This document shows positions 1-8,443 of a DNA stretch of 64,000 bases, piece after piece; the first letter of the stretch is position 1, and the number at the start of each line of letters is the position of its first letter. Source of the stretch: Actinomycetota bacterium (lineage in GTDB: Bacteria > Actinomycetota > Acidimicrobiia > Acidimicrobiales > Palsa-688); NCBI GenBank assembly GCA_021323695.1, contig JAJPKN010000063.1, positions 1 to 64,000 on the forward strand. The letters run 5' to 3'. The translations under genes were made by a program, and so were the position numbers. A model generated the notes under the pieces. That model saw only the letters and a program-made list of their open reading frames with translations, was not told where the DNA came from and did not search any database.

Positions 1-2
1 AC

Positions 3-179
3 ATAGCCAAGGCGTCAGGAGGCATGGGCAACGTCTGGACGGCTAACACCTACAGCTTCACCGGTAACGGAGGGTACGGCGGCTGGGTCTTCATTGCAGG
101 GAGCCAGGGCAGCGTGGACCCCTCAACAACTGCTGCCAGTACGCAAACAGCCTGGGAGATGGTGTGGGGGCAAGACTGA
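3..179 (+). CDS. C-terminal fragment of an unrecognised protein (5' end outside the window)
   Basis: The frame is open from the first bases of the window to a TGA at 177-179, giving 58 residues that end in WEMVWGQD. The peptide is rich in Gly, Ser, Thr and aromatic residues (for example NGGYGGWVFIAGSQGS), as is common at the ends of extracellular beta-rich proteins. No family is recognised and the start lies upstream. It converges with the GT25 gene, whose stop is only 6 bases away. It is called coding because the frame is open and the composition is protein-like. A chance open frame is possible. Confidence 0.45.
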   Translation: MAKASGGMGNVWTANTYSFTGNGGYGGWVFIAGSQGSVDPSTTAASTQTAWEMVWGQD

Positions 180-185
180 GAGGAT

Positions 186-1046
186 CTACTGGGGTGGATC
201 TTGGTCGAGGAACACGAGGCGGCTCTGCCTTCGCTGGATCATGACGCGACGAAGGGCCAGCAGCTGGTAGAGGAGCGGGATACGAGAGTGGGCGAGGTGT
301 TGCAGTTTGGCGTGCAGGCTGCGGAGGTCATGGTAGTCGATCGTGGAGCGAAGGTGAGGGTGCTTCCTGACAGCTAGGGGGGTCACGCACCGGACGCGGT
401 CGAGGGCGCCGTGGTCTTGGAAGTAGCCCCACTCGTCCGCGCGGCACCGTACTGGGGTCATGTCCTTCATGCGGTCGCACGCCCCACGGCTGATCAGGTA
501 CGCGCCAGTGCTGGTGAGCTGGTGGACATCCAAAGGGTGGGCAATGATCCGCGAGCCGGGTAGGGCTACGGTGTCGCGAGTTGAGAGCTTGCATGGCGCG
601 ACAGTGTGGAAGTTGAGGAGGACGACTTCGGATCCCCGGAGGTTGCTTGCCACAGCCTGGGCCAAGGGCATCAGGCTGGCGTCGACCAAGACGTCGTCTT
701 CCAGGACCAACGCATAGGGGACGCCATCTGACAGCGCCTTACGGTAGGCTTTGATGTGGCTGAGAGCGCATCCCACTACCCCGGCGTGGAACCAGGACTT
801 GGTGAGGATGGCAGGGTCTACCAGCTTGCTGTCGGCAAGGTCGATGTCCCTGCCGTCGACCGCGTCTACGATCTCATAAGGGACTTGAGCTTCGCGGAGC
901 TGCTGGGCGATGTGACGGCGTCGTTCCGCAGAACGCTCCAGGCTGATGACATAGGTGGGGACTGCACTGTGAGGAGCCGCGGTTGTACCGGCTGGCTGTA
1001 CGGCCCTTGCGTACGCAGTACCAAGTGGGCGCCTAGGAGATGTCAT
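186..1046 (-). CDS. glycosyltransferase family 25 protein (copy 1)
   Basis: A 286-residue protein of the GT25 family (LPS/lipooligosaccharide sugar transferases of the LgtB/Lex2B type), which move a sugar from a nucleotide donor to a growing surface glycan. The start of the GT25 fold is visible (YVISLERSAERRR), followed by CALSHIKAYRKAL and the metal-binding VLEDDV segment. The ATG at 1046 was chosen. The frame continues to a TTG at 1106, but those 20 extra residues look non-conserved, and neither start has a clear Shine-Dalgarno (SD) sequence. It is a paralogue of the GT25 at 9453-10283. It stands alone at the left edge of the glycan region and faces the fragment at 3-179. Donor and acceptor cannot be predicted. 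Confidence 0.85.
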   Translation of the reverse strand: MTSPRRPLGTAYARAVQPAGTTAAPHSAVPTYVISLERSAERRRHIAQQLREAQVPYEIVDAVDGRDIDLADSKLVDPAILTKSWFHAGVVGCALSHIKAYRKALSDGVPYALVLEDDVLVDASLMPLAQAVASNLRGSEVVLLNFHTVAPCKLSTRDTVALPGSRIIAHPLDVHQLTSTGAYLISRGACDRMKDMTPVRCRADEWGYFQDHGALDRVRCVTPLAVRKHPHLRSTIDYHDLRSLHAKLQHLAHSRIPLLYQLLALRRVMIQRRQSRLVFLDQDPPQ

Positions 1047-1319
1047 ACCAAGGGCTGCCTCATCGAGCGGGCCTGTGGTCCCTGGCACTGGTGCCAGGGT
1101 AAGCAAGGGATGTGGGCTCGCCTGAAGCCAAGTAGTGCTCGTGTCATCTGTACCGGTAAGGAGGGCTCGGACGGGGTGCAGATACCTGTGCCGACGCCCG
1201 ACTGAGGCCGAGCCGGCACCTCGAAGGGCAGCGGGGACGAGGCCTTTGACGTATCAAGCTGGAGATCAAGCAGTCATCTAGAGGTAGCGGGCACGTGCTT
1301 TGTGCGCGAGGGTTGGTAC

Positions 1320-2699
1320 ATGGAGGTTCGCGGGCGCCTTGAGCTGCGAGGAAGTAGCTGTGGGCTTAAGGGCAGCCGACTCCACCGCAGACAACGGAGG
1401 GCCACGGTGACCGTTGAGTGGTCCTGGGCTGAAGTTTACCGAGAGCATCCAGTTCCTCCAGTGAGGGCGCGGGACCCACTGGAGCCTCCTGGGGGGCTAG
1501 TGGCAAGGTACGTGGGTGACGCGCCGGGTACGGCCGAGAGGCCTCGCATTGGCTTTGCGTGCTGGTGGGACCAACCCCGCGAGAGCACCCTGTCAGGCAT
1601 GCCCTGGAACTTGAGAGTGGCCCTGCAGGCTGTGACCCAGGTCAAGGACATTGGAGTGGACGTCCGAGGGCTCTGTCGTAGTGCCCTGAGGGCTGTCAAT
1701 ATGAGGTACCACAGAGGCTGGTCTTGCAGCTGGCGGCACTCGCGGCTGAGCGACGCCTACAGCGAATGGGTTATGGCTCGGGAGTTGCACAAGGTGTCCC
1801 GCACCGGTGGGTGTGATGCAGTGCTGATGATCGGGGACTTGGGGCGGGTACCTCTGCCACTGTTCCTTCTTGCCGACAGCAGTTGGGATTCCCAGATCTC
1901 CGGGTCGGTAAGCGAGACAGCGTACGCCCAACTGCGGTCGCTATCAGTGGCGACGATGCGCCGGCGCCGAGACCGTCAGGTCCAGTTGTTCCAGAGCACG
2001 TCTGGGGTAATAGCTGAGAGCCACTGGTTGGCCCGCTGCCTGATCGAGCAGTCAGGGTTGGCGGCGGACAAGGTGTACGTGGTGCACCCAGGCCTGTCTG
2101 TCGGCCCTGGGTGGGGTAGCGGGGCTGAACCGCCTGCTGCTCGGCACGCTCCTCGCCGGCGTTTGTTGTTCGTGGGTCGCCAGTACCGGCCCTTCGACTT
2201 CTACAGAAAAGGTGGAGACATTGTGGTGCGGGCTTTCGAGATCTTGCGTCGTGACTACGACCCGTTAGTAACTTTGACTATAGCTGGTGTTGAGAGCTGG
2301 CCACTCAAGGGCAATCCGCCAGATGGCGTCGACCTCGTCGGGGTGGTGCCTCGGGCCCAGGTGGCGGCGCTACTGGATAGCCACGACTTGCTGGTGGTAC
2401 CGTCACGCATGGAGCCGTTCGGCTATATTTTCATTGAGGCACTCGTCAGGGGGGTGCCCTGTATAGGTCGGGACGCCTACGCCATGCCTGAGGTGATCAC
2501 GCCTGGTCTGTCTGGGGCGCTGGTGGGCAGTTACGACGGACAAGAGCTGGCAGAGGTGATCGTCAATGTGCTTGGCGACGATGGGCTCTACGAAACATGC
2601 AGGCAACGCGCTCCCGCGATGGCTAAGTACTTTTCGTGGGACCGCGCTGCGGTCGAGATCGTGGACATCATCGCTCGGTCTGTCTCGGGCACGGCCTAG
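1320..2699 (+). CDS. glycosyltransferase family 4 protein
   Basis: A 459-residue retaining glycosyltransferase of GT4/GT-B type. The C-terminal half carries the family core: RRLLFVGRQYRPFDFYRKGG, VTLTIAGVE, a short VDLVGVV strand, the nucleotide-sugar motif EPFGYIFIEAL (E-x7-E) and GVPCIGRDAYAMPEVI. The N-terminal half is less typical. Three starts are possible: GTG 1302, ATG 1320 with GAGGG 7 nt upstream (chosen), and GTG 1407 with GGAGGG 5 nt upstream. It is one of two plus-strand genes in the otherwise minus-strand glycan region, so it is probably transcribed alone. Substrate unknown. Confidence 0.85.
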   Translation: MEVRGRLELRGSSCGLKGSRLHRRQRRATVTVEWSWAEVYREHPVPPVRARDPLEPPGGLVARYVGDAPGTAERPRIGFACWWDQPRESTLSGMPWNLRVALQAVTQVKDIGVDVRGLCRSALRAVNMRYHRGWSCSWRHSRLSDAYSEWVMARELHKVSRTGGCDAVLMIGDLGRVPLPLFLLADSSWDSQISGSVSETAYAQLRSLSVATMRRRRDRQVQLFQSTSGVIAESHWLARCLIEQSGLAADKVYVVHPGLSVGPGWGSGAEPPAARHAPRRRLLFVGRQYRPFDFYRKGGDIVVRAFEILRRDYDPLVTLTIAGVESWPLKGNPPDGVDLVGVVPRAQVAALLDSHDLLVVPSRMEPFGYIFIEALVRGVPCIGRDAYAMPEVITPGLSGALVGSYDGQELAEVIVNVLGDDGLYETCRQRAPAMAKYFSWDRAAVEIVDIIARSVSGTA

Positions 2700-2874
2700 G
2701 AGAGTGGTGTCTTTGGTTTCGTGACAGGGCCTGGGCGCCGCGTTGAGCCAACAACTAGTTTGGGCCTGGTAGCACTGGCCTCGGGACCAGCCTGAGGCTC
2801 CTACGCTTGGGTACTTGGCGGGCGCGCTGGCGCGTGGGGCGTGCACAATGGGGACGTAGCTGCGTCGAGCAGGC

Positions 2875-3864
2875 TCAGCTCCAGATGTCCCTCAGCATAT
2901 TGAACACCACCCGGGACCCGAGCCGGTCAAGTCGTACCGGCAGTTCGACCATGGTAGACAGGCTGGCCCGCACAGCCGCCTGGTGCTCCGGAGGGCAGAC
3001 CACTACGAGGAAGCCGCCACCGCCTGCGCCCGTCACCTTGGCGCCGGTGGCTCCTGCGGCAAGCGCCTCGCCGATGGCACGGTCGATGGCGTCGTTGGTG
3101 ACCCCGGACGCGAGCTTGCGCTTGAGCGCCCAGCTGTCGCGCATGGCCTCGCCCACGGCGTTGATGTCGCCCCGGCGCAGGCCATCGGCGGCGGTCGCGG
3201 CCAAATCGCGTAGGCCATCGAGCTCCTCGAGGCTGCTCGCAACGTTGGCCGACTGCTCAGCCAGGATGGCTGTGGCGCTGCGGGTTGTCCCGGTGAAAAA
3301 GAGCATGAGCTGGTCCTGCAGGGCCCGGCGTTGAGCCATGGTTATGCCTAGTTCTTCTGCCGCGACGCGCTCCCCGGGGCCGAAGCGGATGTCGCGAATG
3401 CCACCCAGGGCGGCGATGTACTGGTCCTGGCGGCCGATCCTCTTGCCGCAGCGGTCGATCTCTATGGTGCAGGCCCCCTCCGCGAGTTCTTCAGCCGAGA
3501 CGTGGTGGCCCTGGTAGGCCCACAGGGCGTGGAGGAGCCCGACGGTGACCGATGAGGACGACCCTAGCCCCGAGCCCGCTGATGGGATATCGGCCAGCAT
3601 GGTGATCTCCACCCCGCTTTGTACGCCGGTCATGTACATGGCTTCGCGCACCAGCTCGTGCTCCAGCTGTTCGACGCGCGAGACGATCTCCTTGCGGGAG
3701 TAGTTGACGTATATCTGGTCGTCGAAGCGCTGCTTGACGATCACGTACACGTACTTGTCGATGGCGCAGTTGAGGACCCTGCCGCCGTGCTCCCGGTAGT
3801 AGTCGGGTAGGTCGGTCCCGCCACCGACGAGGCCTATGCGCAGGGGGGTCTGGGTGATGATCAT
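2875..3864 (-). CDS. hddA: GHMP-family sugar kinase, D-glycero-D-manno-heptose 7-phosphate kinase-like
   Basis: A 329-residue GHMP kinase. HddA enzymes phosphorylate heptose 7-phosphate at C1 in GDP-heptose synthesis. The N-terminal TPLRIGLVGGGTDLPDYY and the glycine/serine-rich ATP loop SAGSGLGSSSS (about residues 95-105) are diagnostic. The C-terminal GAKVTGAGGGGFLVVV motif is also present. The ATG at 3864 overlaps the stop of the upstream nucleotidyltransferase as ATGA, which decides the start. It is the last gene of a six-gene coupled operon that includes gmhB and gmhA. The heptose assignment rests on family plus context; related kinases act on fucose or other sugars. Confidence 0.85.
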   Translation of the reverse strand: MIITQTPLRIGLVGGGTDLPDYYREHGGRVLNCAIDKYVYVIVKQRFDDQIYVNYSRKEIVSRVEQLEHELVREAMYMTGVQSGVEITMLADIPSAGSGLGSSSSVTVGLLHALWAYQGHHVSAEELAEGACTIEIDRCGKRIGRQDQYIAALGGIRDIRFGPGERVAAEELGITMAQRRALQDQLMLFFTGTTRSATAILAEQSANVASSLEELDGLRDLAATAADGLRRGDINAVGEAMRDSWALKRKLASGVTNDAIDRAIGEALAAGATGAKVTGAGGGGFLVVVCPPEHQAAVRASLSTMVELPVRLDRLGSRVVFNMLRDIWS

Positions 3865-4562
3865 CGTCCCTGCCTCAGGGCCCACTCTTGCTGGGCTAGC
3901 CGGTAGGACTCAAGGGTGCCTACGTCGCGTAAGTAGCAGTCGAGCTTGACGGCCCGTGCTTTGCCGACCAGTTTGGGCAGCAGGTGGTAGCCGATGTCGA
4001 TAGGAGGCGGCCCTTGGAGGTAGTCGAGGACCGAGGGGGAGAACACGTACATGCCCGCGTTGGCCAAGTCGCTGGTGGGGTGCTGGGGCTTTTCGGTGAA
4101 GGCCGTCACCCGGCCGTCGTTGTCCACCTCCACGATGCCGGCGGCCTTAGGGTCATGGGCCTGGAAGACGGCGATGGTGGCTGGCCCGCCGTGGGCGAGG
4201 TGGGCGTCCACCAAGCGTGCCAGGTGGAAATCCGTGAGGTTGTCGGCGTAGCAGGCGAGGAACAGCTCATCGCCTTCGACCCAGTCCCGGTGTGCTAGGA
4301 GGGTGCCGGCGCTGCCGAGCAGTTGGGGCTCGAAGCTGGTGCGCACGGCGGGCGGGCCGTCCCGGCGGGCTAGGTAGGCGGTCACCACCTCGGGCCGGTG
4401 GTGCAGGTTCACGAGGACTTCGTCGACACCCGCCCGGTGCAGTTTGCCCAGCCACAGCTCCAACAGAGGCTGGCCCCCGACTCTCAGCATGCACTTGGGT
4501 GTCTGCTGGGTCAGGGGCCGCAGCCTGGTGCCGAGGCCAGCGGCAAGGAGGAACGCCTTCAC
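3861..4562 (-). CDS. hddC: sugar-phosphate nucleotidyltransferase, heptose-1-phosphate guanylyltransferase-like
   Basis: A 233-residue NTP_transferase protein with the N-terminal signature KAFLLAAGLGTRLRPLT. HddC-type enzymes join GTP and heptose 1-phosphate to give GDP-heptose. Further family features are CMLRVGGQPLLELWL, a Tyr-Ala-Asp metal/nucleotide segment (LACYADNLTDFHL) and FTEKPQHP. The GTG at 4562 overlaps the TGA of the epimerase gene as GTGA and follows AAGGCGGGG, which fixes the start. Flanking hddA and the gmhA/gmhB pair upstream support heptose rather than mannose or glucose as substrate. GDP specificity is inferred, not seen. Confidence 0.8.
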   Translation of the reverse strand: MKAFLLAAGLGTRLRPLTQQTPKCMLRVGGQPLLELWLGKLHRAGVDEVLVNLHHRPEVVTAYLARRDGPPAVRTSFEPQLLGSAGTLLAHRDWVEGDELFLACYADNLTDFHLARLVDAHLAHGGPATIAVFQAHDPKAAGIVEVDNDGRVTAFTEKPQHPTSDLANAGMYVFSPSVLDYLQGPPPIDIGYHLLPKLVGKARAVKLDCYLRDVGTLESYRLAQQEWALRQGR

Positions 4563-5674
4563 GACCCCGCCTTGCGGACGACCCCGAGGGTCCTCATGCG
4601 GGCGTTGGCCTCGGTCAGCACGGCGTCCAGGCCGGGCATGTCCCGGAGCCACTCGGCATAGGCCTTGACCGACTCAGCCGGTGTCCGTTGGGGCTTCCAG
4701 CCCAGCCTGCCCAGCGCGCTCACGTCGGAGAGGATGTGGCGTGTGTCGCCGAAGCGGTACTCGCCGGTGACCTGCGGTGGCAGGTCGGAGCAGTACTGGG
4801 CCCTGACGGTCTCGGCGAACTGAGCGGTGGTGACGGCCTGGCCCCCGCCGACGTTGAGCACATGGCCGACGGCGGCTTCGTCTTCCAAGACGAGCAGGTT
4901 GGCGTCGACTACGTCTTGGATGTTGACATAGTCGCGGACGTTCTGGCCGTCTTCGTAGAGGACGGGGGCTTGGCCGAGCATGTAGGACAGGCAAAAGATG
5001 CGGCAGGCCCCTGAATAGGCGTTGTAGACGGACTGGCGAGGCCCCTGGACAATGCTGTAACGCAAGGCTACTGTCGGTATGCCGTAACGCTTGCCCAGGT
5101 TGACGGCCACCATCTCCTCGGCCAGCTTGGACATGCCGTAGGCGTTCTGGGGGTTGGAGACCCGCTCAGGGGTGGCCATCATCTGCAGTGGCCCGCCGCA
5201 GGTGGGACAGGGGATCTCCCACCGGCCGGCGGCCAGGTCCGCCTCGGGCCGCATGCCCGGCACCTGCTCCCCATCGGTGGGGCAGCAGTAGAGGCCCTCG
5301 CCCATCGCTGCCTGAGAGGAGGCAACCACTACCCGGGCCAGGTCGAGGCGCTCAGCCACGGCGACCTCGTAGATAAGCGCAGTAGACACGACGTTCACGT
5401 CGCTGAAGCGGGAGAAGTCTGGCAGGTAGTCCTGGTGGGCGGCGAAGTGGTACACAGCGTCCACTCGCCGGAGGAGGTTGGCCACCAGGTCACGGTTGCG
5501 CACGTCACCCTGGTAGAAGTCGACTTCCTTGCTCAGGTAGGCGGGACGACGGCCCTCTGGGTGGACGGGGGTGACCAGGGCGTCCAGCACGACAGCTTCG
5601 TGGCCAATTTCGAGCAGGCGGTCCACGGTATGGGAGCCGATGAAGCCAGCCCCCCCGGTCACCAGGACCCTCAT
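4559..5674 (-). CDS. NAD-dependent sugar epimerase/dehydratase (extended SDR) with a four-cysteine insertion
   Basis: A 371-residue extended short-chain dehydrogenase acting on a nucleotide sugar. The Rossmann NAD motif VTGGAGFIGSH is at residues 5-15, with catalytic Ser in VVASSQA and YGMSK as the Tyr-x3-Lys pair. Between them is an insertion with Cys-Cys (GLYCCPTDGE) and Cys-x2-Cys (IPCPTCGG), which looks like a zinc ribbon. The ATG at 5674 has a strong GAAGGAGG SD and overlaps the upstream GT4 stop (ATGA). It sits within the heptose operon, so it may modify GDP-heptose, but UDP-sugar or dTDP-sugar 4-epimerase activity is equally possible. Confidence 0.85.
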   Translation of the reverse strand: MRVLVTGGAGFIGSHTVDRLLEIGHEAVVLDALVTPVHPEGRRPAYLSKEVDFYQGDVRNRDLVANLLRRVDAVYHFAAHQDYLPDFSRFSDVNVVSTALIYEVAVAERLDLARVVVASSQAAMGEGLYCCPTDGEQVPGMRPEADLAAGRWEIPCPTCGGPLQMMATPERVSNPQNAYGMSKLAEEMVAVNLGKRYGIPTVALRYSIVQGPRQSVYNAYSGACRIFCLSYMLGQAPVLYEDGQNVRDYVNIQDVVDANLLVLEDEAAVGHVLNVGGGQAVTTAQFAETVRAQYCSDLPPQVTGEYRFGDTRHILSDVSALGRLGWKPQRTPAESVKAYAEWLRDMPGLDAVLTEANARMRTLGVVRKAGS

Positions 5675-6939
5675 GGGTGCCTCCTTCGCCTTTTGTCGGC
5701 CACTTCGCGGTAGACCTCCAGCGTTTGGGCTGCAGTAGCCGCCCAGGTGAACTGGCTCGCTCTGTGTAGGCCTTGCTCGCGTAGCCACTCCCGGCGCTCG
5801 CCGACCGCCTCCAGGATGCCTCGGGCGATCGAGCCAGGGTCGTGGGGGTCGCACAGCACAGCCGCACCTCCCGCAGTCTCCGACATGGCGCTTACGTTCG
5901 AGGTGACCACGGGGCACCCGCAAGCCATGGCTTCGAGGATGGGGAGGCCGAAGGTCTCGTTGAACGACGGGTACACGAACGTGCTTGCCGCCTGGTAGAA
6001 GGGCACGGTGTCGTCGAGGGGCACTGCGCCGACGAACGTGACGCGGCTGGCGATGCCGATGTCACGCGCAAGTGCATGAAGGTCATCTATATGCCTATGT
6101 TCGCGCCCGCCTCCGACGACAACGAGCTGGTGGTCGGGAAGCTCTTGGCTCAGCACTGACCAGGCGCGCAACAAGCCGGCACAGTTCTTATAGGGCCACA
6201 GGGTGGACACGAAGAGGACGAACGGCTTCGCTATGCCGTAGCGACGAGCCAGGTAGGCCCTGGCCTGAGCGCTGTCGCCCGGCTTGAAAAGCTGGTGGTC
6301 CACTGCCTCGTGGACCAACCGGAGCTTGGCCTCGTCTACTTCTAGGTGGCGCTGGATCTCAGACCGCAGGCTCTCAGAGTTGATGATGATCGCGTCCGCG
6401 AGCCGTGCCGTACGAGGGTAGCTGAGCCGGCGGTAAAGGCGCAGGGCCGGTGTGAGCGCCTCGGGAGTGGTGTACGCGTGCATGGTCTTGATGTGGGCTA
6501 CCAGGGACCAAGTGGGGTTGACCAGCGGCGCCATCAAAGTACTGAACACGTCTATGCCGCTGAGCGGCAGGCGCAGCGGCGCGTAGAGGTGTTCGCTCAA
6601 TGTCCGCAGGTTGCGCCGTTCATTTGACCAGGGGAAGGTTATGTAGCGGACGGCTGGCCCATAGCCCTGGTACAGGGGCTTGGACTTGGGGCTGACCACC
6701 AAGTGGAGCTCTTCTCCTGGGCCCAGCCGAGCTGCCATCTCGGGTACAACCCTGGTCCAGAACCAATGGGCGCCCGAGGGGTTGGCGGGGTCCTCGGTGA
6801 GCAGGTTGACCGCCACCCGTAGCCGTGGGCGGGCACTTGAACAGCCGTTGCCTGCCTGGTTACCGGCCCGCTGGTTGCCGGCCCGCTGGTTGCCGGTACC
6901 GCCGGTGCCCGGGGCCGCCTCGCCAACTGTGACCGCCAT
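5671..6939 (-). CDS. glycosyltransferase family 4 protein (paralogue of 11029-12198)
   Basis: A 422-residue GT4 glycosyltransferase. An odd N-terminal extension contains NQRAG twice followed by NQAGN, encoded by 15-base repeats. The body starts at LRVAVNLLTEDPANPSGAHW and has the GT4 core: FVLFVSTLWPYKN, LVVVGGG, VTFVGAVP, then NETFGLPILEAMACG (E-x7-E) and CPVVTSN. It is very similar along its length to the GT4 at 11029-12198, including SGAHWFW and YQGYGP. The start was taken at ATG 6939, 4 bases after the gmhA stop. Its place between gmhA and the epimerase suggests it transfers the heptose or a derivative; that is inference. Confidence 0.88.
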   Translation of the reverse strand: MAVTVGEAAPGTGGTGNQRAGNQRAGNQAGNGCSSARPRLRVAVNLLTEDPANPSGAHWFWTRVVPEMAARLGPGEELHLVVSPKSKPLYQGYGPAVRYITFPWSNERRNLRTLSEHLYAPLRLPLSGIDVFSTLMAPLVNPTWSLVAHIKTMHAYTTPEALTPALRLYRRLSYPRTARLADAIIINSESLRSEIQRHLEVDEAKLRLVHEAVDHQLFKPGDSAQARAYLARRYGIAKPFVLFVSTLWPYKNCAGLLRAWSVLSQELPDHQLVVVGGGREHRHIDDLHALARDIGIASRVTFVGAVPLDDTVPFYQAASTFVYPSFNETFGLPILEAMACGCPVVTSNVSAMSETAGGAAVLCDPHDPGSIARGILEAVGERREWLREQGLHRASQFTWAATAAQTLEVYREVADKRRRRHP

Positions 6940-6943
6940 GGGC

Positions 6944-7639
6944 TCAGAACTGGGTAGAGGCGACCTGGTCGCCCGGGAGCCGAGACTGGCGCAGGTACTG
7001 GGCCAGGGCGTGCATGACTGCTTGGTGGAGGTCCTCCACCACCCCATAGTTGTAGCAGTCGACGTGCAGCGCCACGTGGGACTCTTGGCGAGCCGGCCCG
7101 CCATCGAAGCCGGTGAGCGAGATAGTGCCCATGCCGTGGCCCCTGGCCCAGCGCAGGGCGCTCACGATGTTAGGGGAGCTGCCTGACGATGAGATGGCGA
7201 ACAGAACGTCGCCCGGCCTCGCCTGCGAGCGCAGCTGGTGGGTGAAGACTTCCTCGTAGCCGAGGTCGTTGGCTACAGCAGTGAGCACTTCGACGTTACT
7301 GGACAGGCTGACCACTCGTGCCAGCAGGTCGGTGCCGTTACCTATACCCTTGGTGTGGTCGCACTGGAGGTGGTTGGCGATGGATGCTGACCCTCCGTTG
7401 CCGCACGCGAACACTGCCCCCCCTGTGGTGTACGCCTGGAGCAGCATTGCCGCCGCCCGCTCCAGCTGTGCAGGGTCCACCGAACGGGCCGCCCGCCCGA
7501 GCTCAGAGACGTAGTCATCGTAGAACCCCGAGGCGGCGTCGTAGGCCGAGGTGGGGAACCGAGCCGCCGGAGCAGCTGCCACAGTAGCCAACGGGCTCGT
7601 CAGGTCGTAGGTTGTCCTCAGTGCCGTCCCCTTTCGCAC
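6944..7639 (-). CDS. gmhA: phosphoheptose isomerase (SIS domain)
   Basis: GmhA isomerises sedoheptulose 7-phosphate to D-glycero-D-manno-heptose 7-phosphate, the first committed step of heptose synthesis. The SIS domain is clear: VFACGNGGSASIANHLQCD, LSSNVEVLTAVANDLGYE, FAISSSGSSPNIVSAL and a C-terminal VEDLHQAVMHALAQYL helix. The start is uncertain. The frame is open to an ATG at 7759 (271 residues), but GmhA is usually 190-200 residues and the first 60 codons look non-conserved, so the GTG at 7639 (231 residues) is given. It follows gmhB on the same strand and is nearly coupled to the GT4 gene. Confidence 0.85.
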   Translation of the reverse strand: MRKGTALRTTYDLTSPLATVAAAPAARFPTSAYDAASGFYDDYVSELGRAARSVDPAQLERAAAMLLQAYTTGGAVFACGNGGSASIANHLQCDHTKGIGNGTDLLARVVSLSSNVEVLTAVANDLGYEEVFTHQLRSQARPGDVLFAISSSGSSPNIVSALRWARGHGMGTISLTGFDGGPARQESHVALHVDCYNYGVVEDLHQAVMHALAQYLRQSRLPGDQVASTQF

Positions 7640-7811
7640 AAGTGCAGCGGCCCAGCACGCTCGCCTGCTGCTTGTTCCTGCAAGAGACCGCGAGCCACGG
7701 CGAGGATACTCGGTGCTGTCCGGTTTTCTTCGCTGGCGGCCAATGGGGCGTGTAGCCATAGCTGCTCAGCGCCGTACGGGTTGCTAAGGCCACTTGTGGT
7801 GGTGGCCGGCT

Positions 7812-8429
7812 TCACCCCACGTCGGTCTCAGCCGTGAGCGACCTGAGGATATGCGGGGCAGCCGCAGCCAGGCTTGGGAAGGCCAAGGCGCCGGGCCAGG
7901 GGCAGGGGCCGTGCCCCACCCAGGCGGCTGTAGCACCAATGGCTTGGGCCAAGGCCATGTCCTCGGGACGGTCTCCGACGACCCAACTGGAGCTCAGGTC
8001 CAGGCCAAGGGCCTGAGCCGCGGCCTTGGCCATGCCCGGTGCCGGCTTGCGGTCATCGCTGTGGCGGGCAAAGGCCTGGACGGCCCCCTCAGGGTGGTAG
8101 GGACAGTACAAGAACATGTCTACGTACGCCCCGTAAGCCGCGAGCAACCCCTTCAGGTGCTCGTGGACTGCCTCGACGTCGGCAACGCCGTAGTACCCTC
8201 GGGCGACCCCGGCCTGGTTGGTGACCACAGCCACAGGGATGCCAGCGGCGTTGAACGAGGCGATGGCCTCGGCCGCACCGGGGATCAGCTCTACCCGCTC
8301 CACTGAGCCTACATAGCCATAGTCGACGATTATCGTGCCGTCACGGTCGAGCAGGACCCCTGGCCGCAGGAGAGGCAGGGAAGCTGTCCCTGGGTGGCTG
8401 AGCTGACGGTGGGTGCCCGGTTCAGGCAC
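7812..8429 (-). CDS. gmhB: D-glycero-D-manno-heptose 1,7-bisphosphate 7-phosphatase (HAD family)
   Basis: A 205-residue HAD phosphatase of the GmhB/HisB-N type, which removes the 7-phosphate of heptose 1,7-bisphosphate. Motif I is LLDRDGTII (nucleophile and acid Asp), motif II VVTNQAGVARG, and motif III/IV appears as RKPAPGM and VVGDRPEDMALAQ. FLYCPYHPEG matches the zinc loop of GmhB, with one Cys and one His visible. The GTG at 8429 is preceded by GGAAGGAGG, so the longer open frame to 8558 is not needed. It is the first gene of the heptose operon and diverges from the PIG-L gene with only 14 bases between start codons. Confidence 0.88.
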   Translation of the reverse strand: MPEPGTHRQLSHPGTASLPLLRPGVLLDRDGTIIVDYGYVGSVERVELIPGAAEAIASFNAAGIPVAVVTNQAGVARGYYGVADVEAVHEHLKGLLAAYGAYVDMFLYCPYHPEGAVQAFARHSDDRKPAPGMAKAAAQALGLDLSSSWVVGDRPEDMALAQAIGATAAWVGHGPCPWPGALAFPSLAAAAPHILRSLTAETDVG

Positions 8430-8443
8430 GTACCTCCTTCCTG

